Below the pieces are notes generated by a model. That model made no database searches and had not been told where the DNA came from. It was given only the letters and a program-made list of their open reading frames with translations. This document shows, piece by piece, positions 56,497 through 64,000 of a stretch of 64,000 nt of DNA (the stretch's first letter is position 1; every line of letters begins with the position of its first letter). Location: positions 1-64,000 of the forward strand of contig NASX01000007.1 of NCBI GenBank assembly GCA_002085155.1, given 5' to 3'. A program made the translations under genes and the position numbers. Source of the stretch: Sorangiineae bacterium NIC37A_2 (GTDB lineage: Bacteria; Myxococcota_A; Polyangia; Polyangiales; Polyangiaceae).

Positions 56497-57744
56497 ATGA
56501 CTTTGATTCGATCCACATCCGCACTCTCCGCAGGCGTCGTCCTGCTTCTGGCTCCGTGGTCCGTTGCCCAAGAGATCCAGGCAGAGGCCTCGGTTGAGAC
56601 GCCGGCTGAGGCTGAGGCTGCGCCGGCTCCAGAACCGGCCCCGGAACCTGTGGCTGAGCCTGAACCCGAACCCGTTGTCGTCGAGGAAGCTCCTGTCGAG
56701 GAGCCCGCTGCCGACGAAGAAGAGTCGACCTCTGGCGTGAGCTACCTCGTGTTTGCAGATGCTTACGCGAGCTTCCAGACGGCTGCTCCGGGCTCGCCCT
56801 CGCCGTCCTACCGCGCCTACGACTCCACCGTGAACTCCGGCAATGGCGCCGAGGTGCAGGACGGATTCCAGCTCTCCTGGCTCGGTGTCGACCTCAACTG
56901 GGACGGTGGCCCTGTCGGCGCGACCGTGAACCTCCGCGGCGGCCCGGGTGTGAACATCTACTACTACGACACTCGCATGACGGGGCCGATCTCCTTCACG
57001 CAAGCGTACGTGACCTGGAAGCCCGTCGAGAACCTCTCCCTCGACTTTGGTATGTTCGGCACCCTCTTCGGGGCCGAGGTCGTCGAGAACTGGGCAAACT
57101 TCAACTATACCCGAAGCGCGCTCTACTATCAAATGCAGCCGTTCTGGCACACGGGTCTCCGTGCGTCCTACGCGCTGAGCGACGAGTTCTCGATCAACGG
57201 CTTCATCGCCGACGACGCCAACCAGATCTCGCTGCTCGACAGCAGCGGCGGTGGCAACAGCACGATGCAGGCTGCTCTCCAGGTCGCCTACGCGGGCAAC
57301 GGCTTCAGCGCCGCCCTCGGCACCATGCAGACCCTCGGTGAGAACTCGCTCTCGGGCTTCGATCGCTTCGTCGACCTCGTGCTCGGGTACTCGGACGACA
57401 AGTTCGGCATCCTGTTCAACGGCGACTTGAACATCGGTGACAACGCGGCCACCGACTACTACGGCCTCAGCTTGGCAGCTCGCTACTTCTTCGTCCCCGA
57501 GTTCGGCATTGCACTGCGCGGTGACTTCCTCGACCTGGACATGGACGTCAGCGACAACGAGGTCGTGACCGGTACGCTGACCTTCGACTACCGTCCGCTC
57601 AAGGGCGCCGACAACCTGATCCTGCGCTGGGACAACCGGGTCGAGGCGGCGACCGGACAGTACACCAACCGGGATGGCTCGCCGGCTGACGCGTGGTTCT
57701 CATCCACGATCGGTGTGACGGCCTACACCTCCGGCATGCTCTAA
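56497..57744 (+). CDS. Outer-membrane porin-like beta-barrel protein
   Basis: ATG 56497 follows AGGAGAAATCTTCAGC. The 415-residue precursor has a signal peptide (ALSAGVVLLLAPWSVAQ), a 50-residue Glu/Pro/Ala-rich segment (PEPAPEPVAEPEPEP) that probably spans peptidoglycan, and then alternating amphipathic strands with aromatic girdles (YTRSALYYQMQPFWHTGLRASYALSDEF, LVLGYSDDKFGILFNGDLNI), an outer-membrane barrel. The family is the porin-like proteins common in deltaproteobacteria; pore specificity is unknown. Its codon bias and strong ribosome site suggest high expression. Confidence 0.85.
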   Translation: MTLIRSTSALSAGVVLLLAPWSVAQEIQAEASVETPAEAEAAPAPEPAPEPVAEPEPEPVVVEEAPVEEPAADEEESTSGVSYLVFADAYASFQTAAPGSPSPSYRAYDSTVNSGNGAEVQDGFQLSWLGVDLNWDGGPVGATVNLRGGPGVNIYYYDTRMTGPISFTQAYVTWKPVENLSLDFGMFGTLFGAEVVENWANFNYTRSALYYQMQPFWHTGLRASYALSDEFSINGFIADDANQISLLDSSGGGNSTMQAALQVAYAGNGFSAALGTMQTLGENSLSGFDRFVDLVLGYSDDKFGILFNGDLNIGDNAATDYYGLSLAARYFFVPEFGIALRGDFLDLDMDVSDNEVVTGTLTFDYRPLKGADNLILRWDNRVEAATGQYTNRDGSPADAWFSSTIGVTAYTSGML

Positions 57745-57776
57745 GTCGGTTGGGCGGAGGAAACTCCGAAACAGAA

Positions 57777-57804
57777 GGGGTTCGAGCGCTCGCGCTCGGA
57801 CCCC
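57777..57804 (+). terminator. Hairpin terminator after porin gene
   Basis: ggggttcgagcg (57777-57788) pairs with cgctcggacccc (57793-57804) around a four-base loop, with one G-T pair, 32 bp after the stop. CT-rich sequence follows. Confidence 0.7.
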
Positions 57805-57928
57805 TCTCTGCTTTGTGATGGGTTTCTCTGGCCCCCCTCTCGTCACAGCGTCCATCTTCCGGTGCCCATCGCGCACGTCGGGCCGGCGCTTTCCTATGAC
57901 TTTGGCCGGGCGGGAGCCGCCTCCTCGC

Positions 57929-58903
57929 TCAGCTCGCTGATTCTCCCGCCTCCGCGAGGGGATTCAGGATTACGGCCCCGCGGGGAGCGGCTGCGAGCGC
58001 GCTGTCGAGAGCCTGTGCGAGCGCCGTCTCGAGAGCTTCGGTGACGCGCCTCCTGAGCTGGCTGCGGGATGTGACGACGCCGATTTCGCGCACAGGCTCG
58101 GGGGAAGCAAAGGGCCTGAGTTGAGCCCGCTTGCGGCTCGGGGGCAGAGCACTGGCCACGAGCTCCGGGAGCACCGTGGCGCCGAGGCCTTTGTCGACGA
58201 GTCGGATCAAGGTCTCGAAGCTGCCGCTCTCGAAATGCACCTGGCGGGGCGCTGGAATGTCCATGGCACACAGCGACAGGACCTGAGCCCGAAAGCAGTG
58301 TCCTTCGGGCATGACCCAGAGGCTGCGCTGTTTGAGATCTTCTTGGCGGATGCGAGCCTTTTTGAGCAGAGGATCTCCGGGCGGAAGATAGGCGAACATC
58401 CGTTCGAGCCCGACGCGCCGCTCGGTCAGTCCAGGCATGGCGAGGGGAATGGCCGCGATGCCGGCGTCGAGCGTGTCAGCCTCGAGGCGCTCGATCATCT
58501 CGCTCGTCTTGAGCTCTTCGACGCGGAGCTCGACTTTCGAATGGGACTCGAGGAACGAGGAGAGGAAGAGCGGGATCACGCTCGACGAGAGGGTCGGAAT
58601 CACGCCGAGACGGAACGGGCCTGAGGGTTCGTCCTCCTCGCGCACGATCTGTCCGAGGCGCTCCGTCTCCCGCAGGATGGCGCGCATCTGGCGCAGAGCG
58701 GACGCTCCTTCCGGGGTGACGAGGACCGGCTGCTTGCTCCGATCGAAGAGCACGATGCCGAGCAACTCCTCGAGCTTCTGGAGCTGCATGCTCAGGCCCG
58801 ACTGGGAGACTCCCGAGCGCGCCGCGGCGAGCCGGAAATTCTGCGTGTCGGCCACCGCGATGGCGTACCGCATCTGAGTCAGGGTGACGGCGCCGAGGTC
58901 CAT
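57929..58903 (-). CDS. oxyR: Hydrogen-peroxide-sensing LysR regulator OxyR
   Basis: The 324-residue protein has the LysR HTH (FRLAAARSGVSQSGLSMQLQKLEELLG) and a regulatory domain with the OxyR redox pair. C203 and C212 lie in GHCFRAQVLSLC, with the nine-residue separation of C199-C208 in E. coli. Oxidation by peroxide would form a disulfide and alter DNA binding. It is divergent from ahpC-ahpF, its usual targets, and shares a 170-bp promoter region with them. Confidence 0.95.
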   Translation of the reverse strand: MDLGAVTLTQMRYAIAVADTQNFRLAAARSGVSQSGLSMQLQKLEELLGIVLFDRSKQPVLVTPEGASALRQMRAILRETERLGQIVREEDEPSGPFRLGVIPTLSSSVIPLFLSSFLESHSKVELRVEELKTSEMIERLEADTLDAGIAAIPLAMPGLTERRVGLERMFAYLPPGDPLLKKARIRQEDLKQRSLWVMPEGHCFRAQVLSLCAMDIPAPRQVHFESGSFETLIRLVDKGLGATVLPELVASALPPSRKRAQLRPFASPEPVREIGVVTSRSQLRRRVTEALETALAQALDSALAAAPRGAVILNPLAEAGESAS

Positions 58904-59073
58904 GGTCCTTTCGCAAATTGTCCCAGAAAAAAGCCCCTCACGCCATCACTTTCGATGAACGGACGATAAAAACGTTCGATTGGACTTAACGCTCGGGAAT
59001 GGGCATGTTTCTTTCTATGAAGGTCGGGGGACCCGAAGAAGGCCCCCATTTCAGCTCACCGGAAAGGAAAGAA
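58904..59073. promoter_or_regulatory. oxyR-ahpC divergent promoter region
   Basis: TTCGAT occurs at 58951-58956 and 58975-58980, 24 bp apart, with another GAT between at 58965-58967, spacing compatible with OxyR tetramer contacts on one face of DNA. The exact E. coli consensus is absent. ahpC has a strong ggaaaggaaagaa ribosome site just after. Confidence 0.45.
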
Positions 59074-59637
59074 ATGTCTCTCATCAACACCAAAGTGCTT
59101 CCGTTCAAAGCCACCGCCTACCAAAAGGGTAAGTTCGTCGACGTGTCGGACCAGTCCATCCTCGGCAAGTGGTCGGTCTTCGTCTTCTATCCCGCGGACT
59201 TCACGTTCGTTTGTCCGACCGAGCTCGAAGACCTGGCCAACAACTACGCTGAGTTCAAGAAGCTCGGCGTCGAGGTGTACGGCGTATCCACCGACACCCA
59301 CTTTGCCCACAAGGCTTGGCATGACACCTCCGAGGCCATCAAGAAGGTCGAGTATCCGCTCGTGGGCGATCCCACTGCGCGCCTCGCTCGGAACTTCGAC
59401 GTCCTCATCGAGGAAGAAGGCCTGGCACTCCGCGGCACCTTCGTCGTGAACCCCGAAGGCATCATCAAGCTCTGCGAGATCCACGACAACGGCATCGGCC
59501 GTGACGCGGGCGAGCTGCTCCGCAAGGTCAAGGCCGCTCAATACGTCGCTTCCCACCCCGGCGAGGTTTGCCCCGCCAAGTGGAAGGAAGGCGAGAAGAC
59601 CCTCAAGCCCTCCCTCGACCTCGTCGGCAAGATCTGA
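59074..59637 (+). CDS. ahpC: Alkyl hydroperoxide reductase subunit C (peroxiredoxin)
   Basis: ATG 59074 gives 187 residues. The peroxidatic Cys C47 lies in FVCPTE, the resolving Cys C166 in EVCPAKW; both match classical AhpC positions. It reduces hydrogen and organic peroxides in the cytoplasm and is re-reduced by AhpF. The longer frame from 58999 is excluded because of the ggaaaggaaagaa ribosome site and the family start at MSLINTKV. A perfect hairpin follows. Confidence 0.97.
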   Translation: MSLINTKVLPFKATAYQKGKFVDVSDQSILGKWSVFVFYPADFTFVCPTELEDLANNYAEFKKLGVEVYGVSTDTHFAHKAWHDTSEAIKKVEYPLVGDPTARLARNFDVLIEEEGLALRGTFVVNPEGIIKLCEIHDNGIGRDAGELLRKVKAAQYVASHPGEVCPAKWKEGEKTLKPSLDLVGKI

Positions 59638-59653
59638 CGATCCCCCCGAAGAC

Positions 59654-59686
59654 GCTCGCCTTCGGCTCTTTGAGCCGAAGGCGAGC
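59654..59686 (+). promoter_or_regulatory. Perfect 15-bp hairpin between ahpC and ahpF
   Basis: gctcgccttcggctc (59654-59668) and gagccgaaggcgagc (59672-59686) are exact reverse complements around a ttt loop, 16 bp past the ahpC stop. No U-run follows, so it may stabilise the ahpC mRNA or act as a partial terminator before ahpF. Confidence 0.8.
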
Positions 59687-59719
59687 CCCCCTCACCCATT
59701 TTTCAAGGAATGACCAGCC

Positions 59720-61279
59720 ATGCTCGATGAGACCCTCAAAGCACAACTCGGCGCCTACCTCGCTCACCTGAAGGGCCCGATCGAATTGGTCGCTCGTCTC
59801 GATGACGGCGACGCATCCCGGGAGATGCGGGCATTGCTCGAGCAGATCGCGGAGGCGTCTTCCTTGATCACTCTCTCGTTGGGAGATTCGGGGACGCCGC
59901 GCGTTCCCTCCTTTGGCATTGCCAAGGCCGGCGAGAAACCCCGCGTACAGTTCGCGGGACTCCCGCTCGGGCACGAGTTTACGTCGCTGGTCTTGGCTCT
60001 GCTCCACGTGAGCGGTCATCCGCCCAAGGTCGACGCGGCGGAGCTCGAGCAAGCCACGAAGCTCGCGGGCCCCTTGGCCTTCGAGACGTTCTTCTCGGTC
60101 AGCTGCCAGAACTGTCCCGACGTCGTTCAAGCGCTCAACATCTTGGCTTCTCGGAATGCGAACGTGACGCACGTCGCGATTGACGGAGCTTTGTTCCAGG
60201 ACGAGGTCGAAGAGAAGCAGATCATGGCCGTGCCCACGATCTACCTGAACGGCGAGAAGTTCGGGCAAGGGCGCATGGAGCTCGGCGAGTTCTTGCTCAA
60301 GCTCGATGAAGGCGCGGCGGCTCGGACGGCGGAAAGCCTCAGCCAGAAGGAGCCCTTCGATATGCTGATCGTCGGTGGTGGCCCCGCGGGAGCGGCGGCG
60401 GCGGTCTATGCGGCTCGAAAGGGCATCCGTACGGGCATCGTGACCGAGCGTTTCGGCGGCCAAGTCCTCGACACTCTCGCCATTGAGAACTTCATCTCGG
60501 TGGAGCACACGGAGGGGCCGGCGCTGGCTCAGGCTTTCGAGAATCACGTCACCTCCTACGGGGTCGACGTCATGAAGAACCAAAGAGTCAGAAAGCTCGT
60601 TTTGGGCGATCTGGTCCAGGTCGAGCTCGAGAGCGGAGCCACTCTGCGCGCCCGGAGTATCGTTTTGGCTACGGGAGCTCGCTGGCGCGACATGAACGTG
60701 CCGGGCGAGGCTGAGTACCGGACGCGCGGCGTGACCTATTGTCCTCACTGCGACGGCCCCCTCTTCAAGGGCAAGAACGTCGCAGTGATCGGCGGCGGTA
60801 ACTCCGGCGTCGAAGCGGCGATCGACTTGGCGGGCGTGGTGCGTCACGTCACCCTGCTCGAGTTCGCCTCAACGCTCAAAGCGGACGACGTGCTCCAGAA
60901 GAAGCTCCGGAGCCTCGAAAATGTGCGCATCATCACCGAAGCGCGCACGACCGAGGTGATCGGGGACGACCAGAAGGTCCATGGGCTCGTCTACGAAGAC
61001 CGGGCGTCGGGCGAGAAGCACACCCTCGAAGTGGAAGGTGTCTTCGTCCAGATTGGCCTGCTCCCTTCGACGGACTTCTTGAAGGGCACGATCGAGCTCT
61101 CTGCCTTCGGCGAGATCATCGTCGACGCCAAGGGTCAAACGTCCCATCCGCGCGTCTTTGCGGCCGGCGACGCGACCACGACCCCTTTCAAGCAGATCAT
61201 CATCGCGACCGGAGAAGGCGCTAAAGCCGCGCTCGGTGCCTTCGAGATGCTGATGCGGGACGGCGCGCCGCACGCTTGA
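59720..61279 (+). CDS. ahpF: Alkyl hydroperoxide reductase subunit F
   Basis: The 519-residue flavoprotein has an N-terminal tandem thioredoxin-like domain with CQNC (C129, C132), an FAD site [17 protein letters not shown] (about 219), the redox disulfide CPHC (C341, C344) and an NAD(P)H site [15 protein letters not shown]. It transfers electrons from NADH to AhpC. The ATG is 82 bp after ahpC with the hairpin between. Together with ahpC and oxyR this is a complete peroxide-defence unit. Confidence 0.97.
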   Translation: MLDETLKAQLGAYLAHLKGPIELVARLDDGDASREMRALLEQIAEASSLITLSLGDSGTPRVPSFGIAKAGEKPRVQFAGLPLGHEFTSLVLALLHVSGHPPKVDAAELEQATKLAGPLAFETFFSVSCQNCPDVVQALNILASRNANVTHVAIDGALFQDEVEEKQIMAVPTIYLNGEKFGQGRMELGEFLLKLDEGAAARTAESLSQKEPFDMLIVGGGPAGAAAAVYAARKGIRTGIVTERFGGQVLDTLAIENFISVEHTEGPALAQAFENHVTSYGVDVMKNQRVRKLVLGDLVQVELESGATLRARSIVLATGARWRDMNVPGEAEYRTRGVTYCPHCDGPLFKGKNVAVIGGGNSGVEAAIDLAGVVRHVTLLEFASTLKADDVLQKKLRSLENVRIITEARTTEVIGDDQKVHGLVYEDRASGEKHTLEVEGVFVQIGLLPSTDFLKGTIELSAFGEIIVDAKGQTSHPRVFAAGDATTTPFKQIIIATGEGAKAALGAFEMLMRDGAPHA

Positions 61280-61366
61280 CGTGAGAGGGAATCTCGCTCG
61301 CTGGGGACAGCCAGCGGGCGAGAGCCGAGCTAGAAACGCAAGCGGCGCGAAAGAGGCGCGCCGCGC

Positions 61367-61783
61367 TCAATTGAGCGTTTGGTCGCCAAAGCGCAGCGGG
61401 AAACCCGCGATGTCCACTTCGAAGGTCTCGCCGGTGGTCTCGCTCACCATCCGGTACTCGCCCTTCATGAATCCAAAAGGCGTGGGGAGCGGACAGCCTG
61501 AGGTGTACTCGAAGGATTGGCCGGGCCGAAGCACCGGTTGTTCTCCCACGACCCCGGGGCCGCGAACATGCTCGACGTTTCCGTTGGCGTCGGTGATTTC
61601 CCAGTGCCGATGGAGCAGCTGTACGGTCTCGTTGCTCTCGTTTTCGAGCGTGATCGTATAGAGGAAAAACCACATGGGCTGCGCGGGGTTCGAGTGCTCG
61701 CTGGAATAGCGGGCGCGGACCTTCACGCGGATGCCGTGGGTGATCGCTTCGGAGGTCGTGTGCATCACTCTCGGACCATTCAT
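61367..61783 (-). CDS. apaG: ApaG protein
   Basis: ATG 61783 gives 138 residues with the ApaG fold: ITHGIRVKVRARYSSEHSNP, the WFFLYTITLENESNE strand, VQLLHRHWEITDANG, GPGVVGEQPVLRPGQSFEYTSGCPL, and a terminal FPLRFGDQTLN. ApaG-like domains bind nucleotide-like ligands; a role in magnesium and cobalt homeostasis is described in enteric bacteria. ATGA overlap with rnd (61780-61783) indicates coupled translation. Confidence 0.93.
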   Translation of the reverse strand: MNGPRVMHTTSEAITHGIRVKVRARYSSEHSNPAQPMWFFLYTITLENESNETVQLLHRHWEITDANGNVEHVRGPGVVGEQPVLRPGQSFEYTSGCPLPTPFGFMKGEYRMVSETTGETFEVDIAGFPLRFGDQTLN

Positions 61784-62940
61784 AGCGGCGGCGGTTCTTT
61801 CTCGCAAAACGCCTGAATTTTCTCCAAGAGGAGCGCCTTACGAAAGCCCTCAAGGGCAGGAGCGAGGGCGGCTGTGAGGGCATCAGGGCGGTCCACGGGC
61901 ACGCCTCGGAGCTCGGCCAAGAGCTCGCGCATGTTCTTCGTCACTCGCGCCGGCAGCACGAACTCCGGGCTGACCCGGAGCTCGGCGCAGACTTCGGCGC
62001 GCAGCAGCGCAAGCCAGGCGTCGAGCCGGATGTCTTCGAAGGTGGCGTAGGGCGGGGGAGCGATCGCGACGAAATCTCGCATGTTCGCTGTGCGCGCGGC
62101 GTCGGCGAGCCCTTCGATGATGCGCTTGTGGTGGCGGAGGGCGAAGCCGCGCGGGACTCCTTTGAGCTGGAGCAGGACGTCGCGGCTATGGGGCATCCGG
62201 CTGGCGATAGCAAACAGGGCCTTCGGTTCCGGGGCGTCCTCGCGCTCTTCCCGCGACAGGCCATTGAACCATTCGATCAGGAAACGGAGGCCATTTTGAG
62301 CTGCGGGACCGAGCTGCCAGGCGTTGCGAAAGGACTCAAGGGTGAGTCGGTGGGGCAGGCTTGTGAGGCGCTCGGTGGCTTCGCGAGAGGCGAGCCGGAT
62401 CATCTCGGGCCGCGAGGGGGAGAGGGCCTCGGCGCGCTTCTCGAGGGCCTCGAACAGAGCGGGTAGGTGCAGGATGTCGCTCGCGGCGTAGCGCAGCTGA
62501 TCTTCGGAGAGGGGGCGCCGGGTCCAGTCGTCGGCTTGATGGGCTTTGTCCTCCCGAACGCCGAGCATCAGAAACTTCAGGTAGGCCAGGGAGACATTCG
62601 ACTCCGCCGTCGACAGTGCCCAGCCGACCTGAGTATCGAAGAGGCTGCGCGGGGAGCTCGCCCCGATCGCCTGCCGGATCAGATCGACGTCCTGGAGCCC
62701 CGCGTGGACGACCCACTCCGAGGTCTCAAAGGGACCCCGCAGGGGCGACAAATCCCGTGCCTTGAGCGCATCGACCAGAAAGACCTGCTTGCCGTCGGTA
62801 GCTTGGAGCAAACAAATGCGGATCCCCGAGCGGTTCGACTCGAACTCTGTGTCGAGATAAAGGCGCTCCGCTCCTTCGAGAGCGCGCGCCATGGCCGAGA
62901 CGGACTCCGGAGTCTCGACGAGCACGGGGCGCTCGCTCAC
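61780..62940 (-). CDS. rnd: Ribonuclease D
   Basis: The 386-residue protein has the DEDDy exonuclease motifs: LYLDTEFE (D,E), WVVHAGLQDVDLI (Asp in motif II) and LRYAASDILHLPALF (Tyr/Asp in motif III). A tandem HRDC-like C-terminal region (LLQLKGVPRGFALRHHKRI) follows. It trims the 3' ends of tRNA and other stable RNA. Start ATG 62940 overlaps the purB stop (ATGA-type) and the 3' end overlaps apaG. Confidence 0.95.
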   Translation of the reverse strand: MSERPVLVETPESVSAMARALEGAERLYLDTEFESNRSGIRICLLQATDGKQVFLVDALKARDLSPLRGPFETSEWVVHAGLQDVDLIRQAIGASSPRSLFDTQVGWALSTAESNVSLAYLKFLMLGVREDKAHQADDWTRRPLSEDQLRYAASDILHLPALFEALEKRAEALSPSRPEMIRLASREATERLTSLPHRLTLESFRNAWQLGPAAQNGLRFLIEWFNGLSREEREDAPEPKALFAIASRMPHSRDVLLQLKGVPRGFALRHHKRIIEGLADAARTANMRDFVAIAPPPYATFEDIRLDAWLALLRAEVCAELRVSPEFVLPARVTKNMRELLAELRGVPVDRPDALTAALAPALEGFRKALLLEKIQAFCEKEPPPL

Positions 62941-64000
62941 AAGAGCGCTCCCGGCTCGTACTTGAGGGCGTCGGGGTTCGCTCGTGCGATCACCTCAACC
63001 TCCTTCGCGAAGGCCATCGCCTGACTCGGGGCAGCGCCTACGAACTCGATGGGACTTGCGAGCAGAGCGTCGAGCTCCTCTTGGTTCAGGGGGATGCGAC
63101 GATCGCCGCCGAGGCGAGCCAAGAGGTCGTTATCGCTCTGGCCTTGTCGCATGGCGAGGGCGACGGCAACCGCGTGCTCCTTGATCGCTTCGTGCGCCTG
63201 TTCACGACCGCTGCCGCGGCGCACGCTGGCCATGAGGACCTTGGTCGTGGCCAAGAACGGCAAGTAGCGGCGAAGCTCGCGCTCAATCACCTTCGGATAG
63301 TAGCCGAGCTCGGAGAGGACGTGGAGGAAGGTCTCAAACAAGCCGTCGATGGCGAAGAAAGCGTCCGGCAACATCACGCGCCGTACAACGGAACAGCTCA
63401 CGTCGCCTTCGTTCCACTGGTCTCCGGAGAGATGGGTCGCCATGGCGAGATAGCCGCTCAAGATGGCCGTGAAACCGTTGATCCGTTCGCAGGAGCGCGA
63501 GTTCATCTTGTGGGGCATGGCGCTCGAGCCGACCTGCCCCGGTTGGAAACCTTCGGTGGCGAGCTCCGCTCCGGCCATGAGCCTGAGCGTCTTGGCGAAA
63601 CTGGCGGGGCCGGCGGCGGTTTGGACCAGCGCGCTCACCACGTCGAGGTCCATCGAGCGCGGGTAGACCTGACCGACGTTCGTCAGGACCTTCTTGAAGC
63701 CGAGGTGGCTCGCGATCTTTTCCTCGAGCAGGGCGAGCTTCTTGTCGTCGCCGTCGAACAGATCGAGCATGTCCTGGGAGGTGCCGACGGGGCCTTTGAT
63801 GCCGCGCAGAGCGTAGCGGGCCGAGAGCTCTTCGAGCCTCCCGAGCGCCACCAGGAGCTCCTCGCCGCTGTTGGCGATGCGCTTGCCGACGGTGGTGGCC
63901 TGGGCCGGTACGTTGTGACTTCGGCCCGCAATGACGACCTCTGAGTATTCCGCGGCGCGCTCCGCCATCAGCGAGAGAGCCTTGATGACGCGCGTACGGA
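62937..64000 (-). CDS. purB: Adenylosuccinate lyase, 5' part cut by right edge
   Basis: The visible C-terminal 354 residues read in frame to base 63998, beginning RTRVIKALSLMAERA at the edge, so the gene begins outside the window. It contains the lyase signature GSSAMPHKMNSRSCERI with the catalytic Ser in the mobile loop, the His-containing GRSHNVPAQATTVGKR block and the tail LLASPIEF. The enzyme converts SAICAR and adenylosuccinate in purine synthesis. The frame from MAERA alone would be too short, since family members have about 450-480 residues. Confidence 0.93.
   Translation of the reverse strand, partial: RTRVIKALSLMAERAAEYSEVVIAGRSHNVPAQATTVGKRIANSGEELLVALGRLEELSARYALRGIKGPVGTSQDMLDLFDGDDKKLALLEEKIASHLGFKKVLTNVGQVYPRSMDLDVVSALVQTAAGPASFAKTLRLMAGAELATEGFQPGQVGSSAMPHKMNSRSCERINGFTAILSGYLAMATHLSGDQWNEGDVSCSVVRRVMLPDAFFAIDGLFETFLHVLSELGYYPKVIERELRRYLPFLATTKVLMASVRRGSGREQAHEAIKEHAVAVALAMRQGQSDNDLLARLGGDRRIPLNQEELDALLASPIEFVGAAPSQAMAFAKEVEVIARANPDALKYEPGALL

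Overview
The window is one dense, GC-rich chromosomal segment with about 55 genes. I see no rRNA, tRNA, insertion sequence, phage or CRISPR. The gene content points to a myxobacterium or close relative (Myxococcota, Polyangia-like). The evidence is an AgmX/PglI-type lipoprotein, a DUF2378-like protein, a TonB-dependent receptor carrying its own TonB_C and carboxypeptidase-regulatory domains, a DUF1592/DUF1588 heme protein with a DUF1552 Tat substrate, a giant kinase/cyclase-like/AAA/TPR regulator, many short lipoproteins, and a probable sigma-54 promoter. The taxonomic call is inferred from gene families; no rRNA is present to confirm it.

Layout. 1-4.3 kb: xseB-cinA with a HEAT-like exported protein, then murA-hisG. 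4.3-8.4 kb: a small conserved protein behind a sigma-54-like promoter, a ComEA-like anchored HhH protein, a DUF362 protein, a lipoprotein and a DUF2378-like protein. 8.7-16.5 kb: a GPH-family sugar symporter, a 1275-residue Ser/Thr kinase with a degenerate cyclase domain, and a polytopic membrane protein whose cytoplasmic part looks like a sigma-54 activator stripped of its catalytic motifs. 16.8-20 kb: PhoH-type PIN-ATPase, a DUF1704 metallopeptidase-like protein, xthA. 20-27 kb: a TonB receptor, lipoprotein, DUF1592 and DUF1552 export cluster. 27-32.3 kb (minus): queuosine-precursor transporter, lipoprotein, wax-synthase-like MBOAT, CPBP protease, metallophosphoesterase, small lipoprotein.

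32.3-46.4 kb: the largest intergenic region, then a PilZ/alpha-oxoamine synthase fusion, an S55 (SpoIVB-type) peptidase whose catalytic halves are in permuted order, translationally coupled to a beta-propeller protein, a Cys-rich lipoprotein, a YihY/BrkB protein, two coupled membrane proteins (one DUF2254), a HAD hydrolase and a fatty-acid-2-hydroxylase-like protein. 46.5-56 kb: hydrolase, TPR-like protein, glutamyl-Q-tRNA synthetase, methyltransferase, lipoproteins, FGGY kinase, greB, an ATP-grasp/DUF455 pair and a low-molecular-weight phosphatase. 56.5-61.3 kb: a porin-like protein and a complete peroxide-defence module, oxyR divergent from ahpC-ahpF. 61.4-64 kb: apaG, rnd and purB (cut by the right edge).

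Themes. The AOS fusion and the lipid hydroxylase could both serve sphingolipid synthesis. YhhQ and GluQ both belong to queuosine metabolism. Several regulatory or enzymatic domains are degenerate or rearranged: the pseudo-cyclase, the pseudo-sigma-54 activator and the permuted S55 peptidase. Those, with the PilZ-AOS fusion, are the best places to look for undescribed biology.
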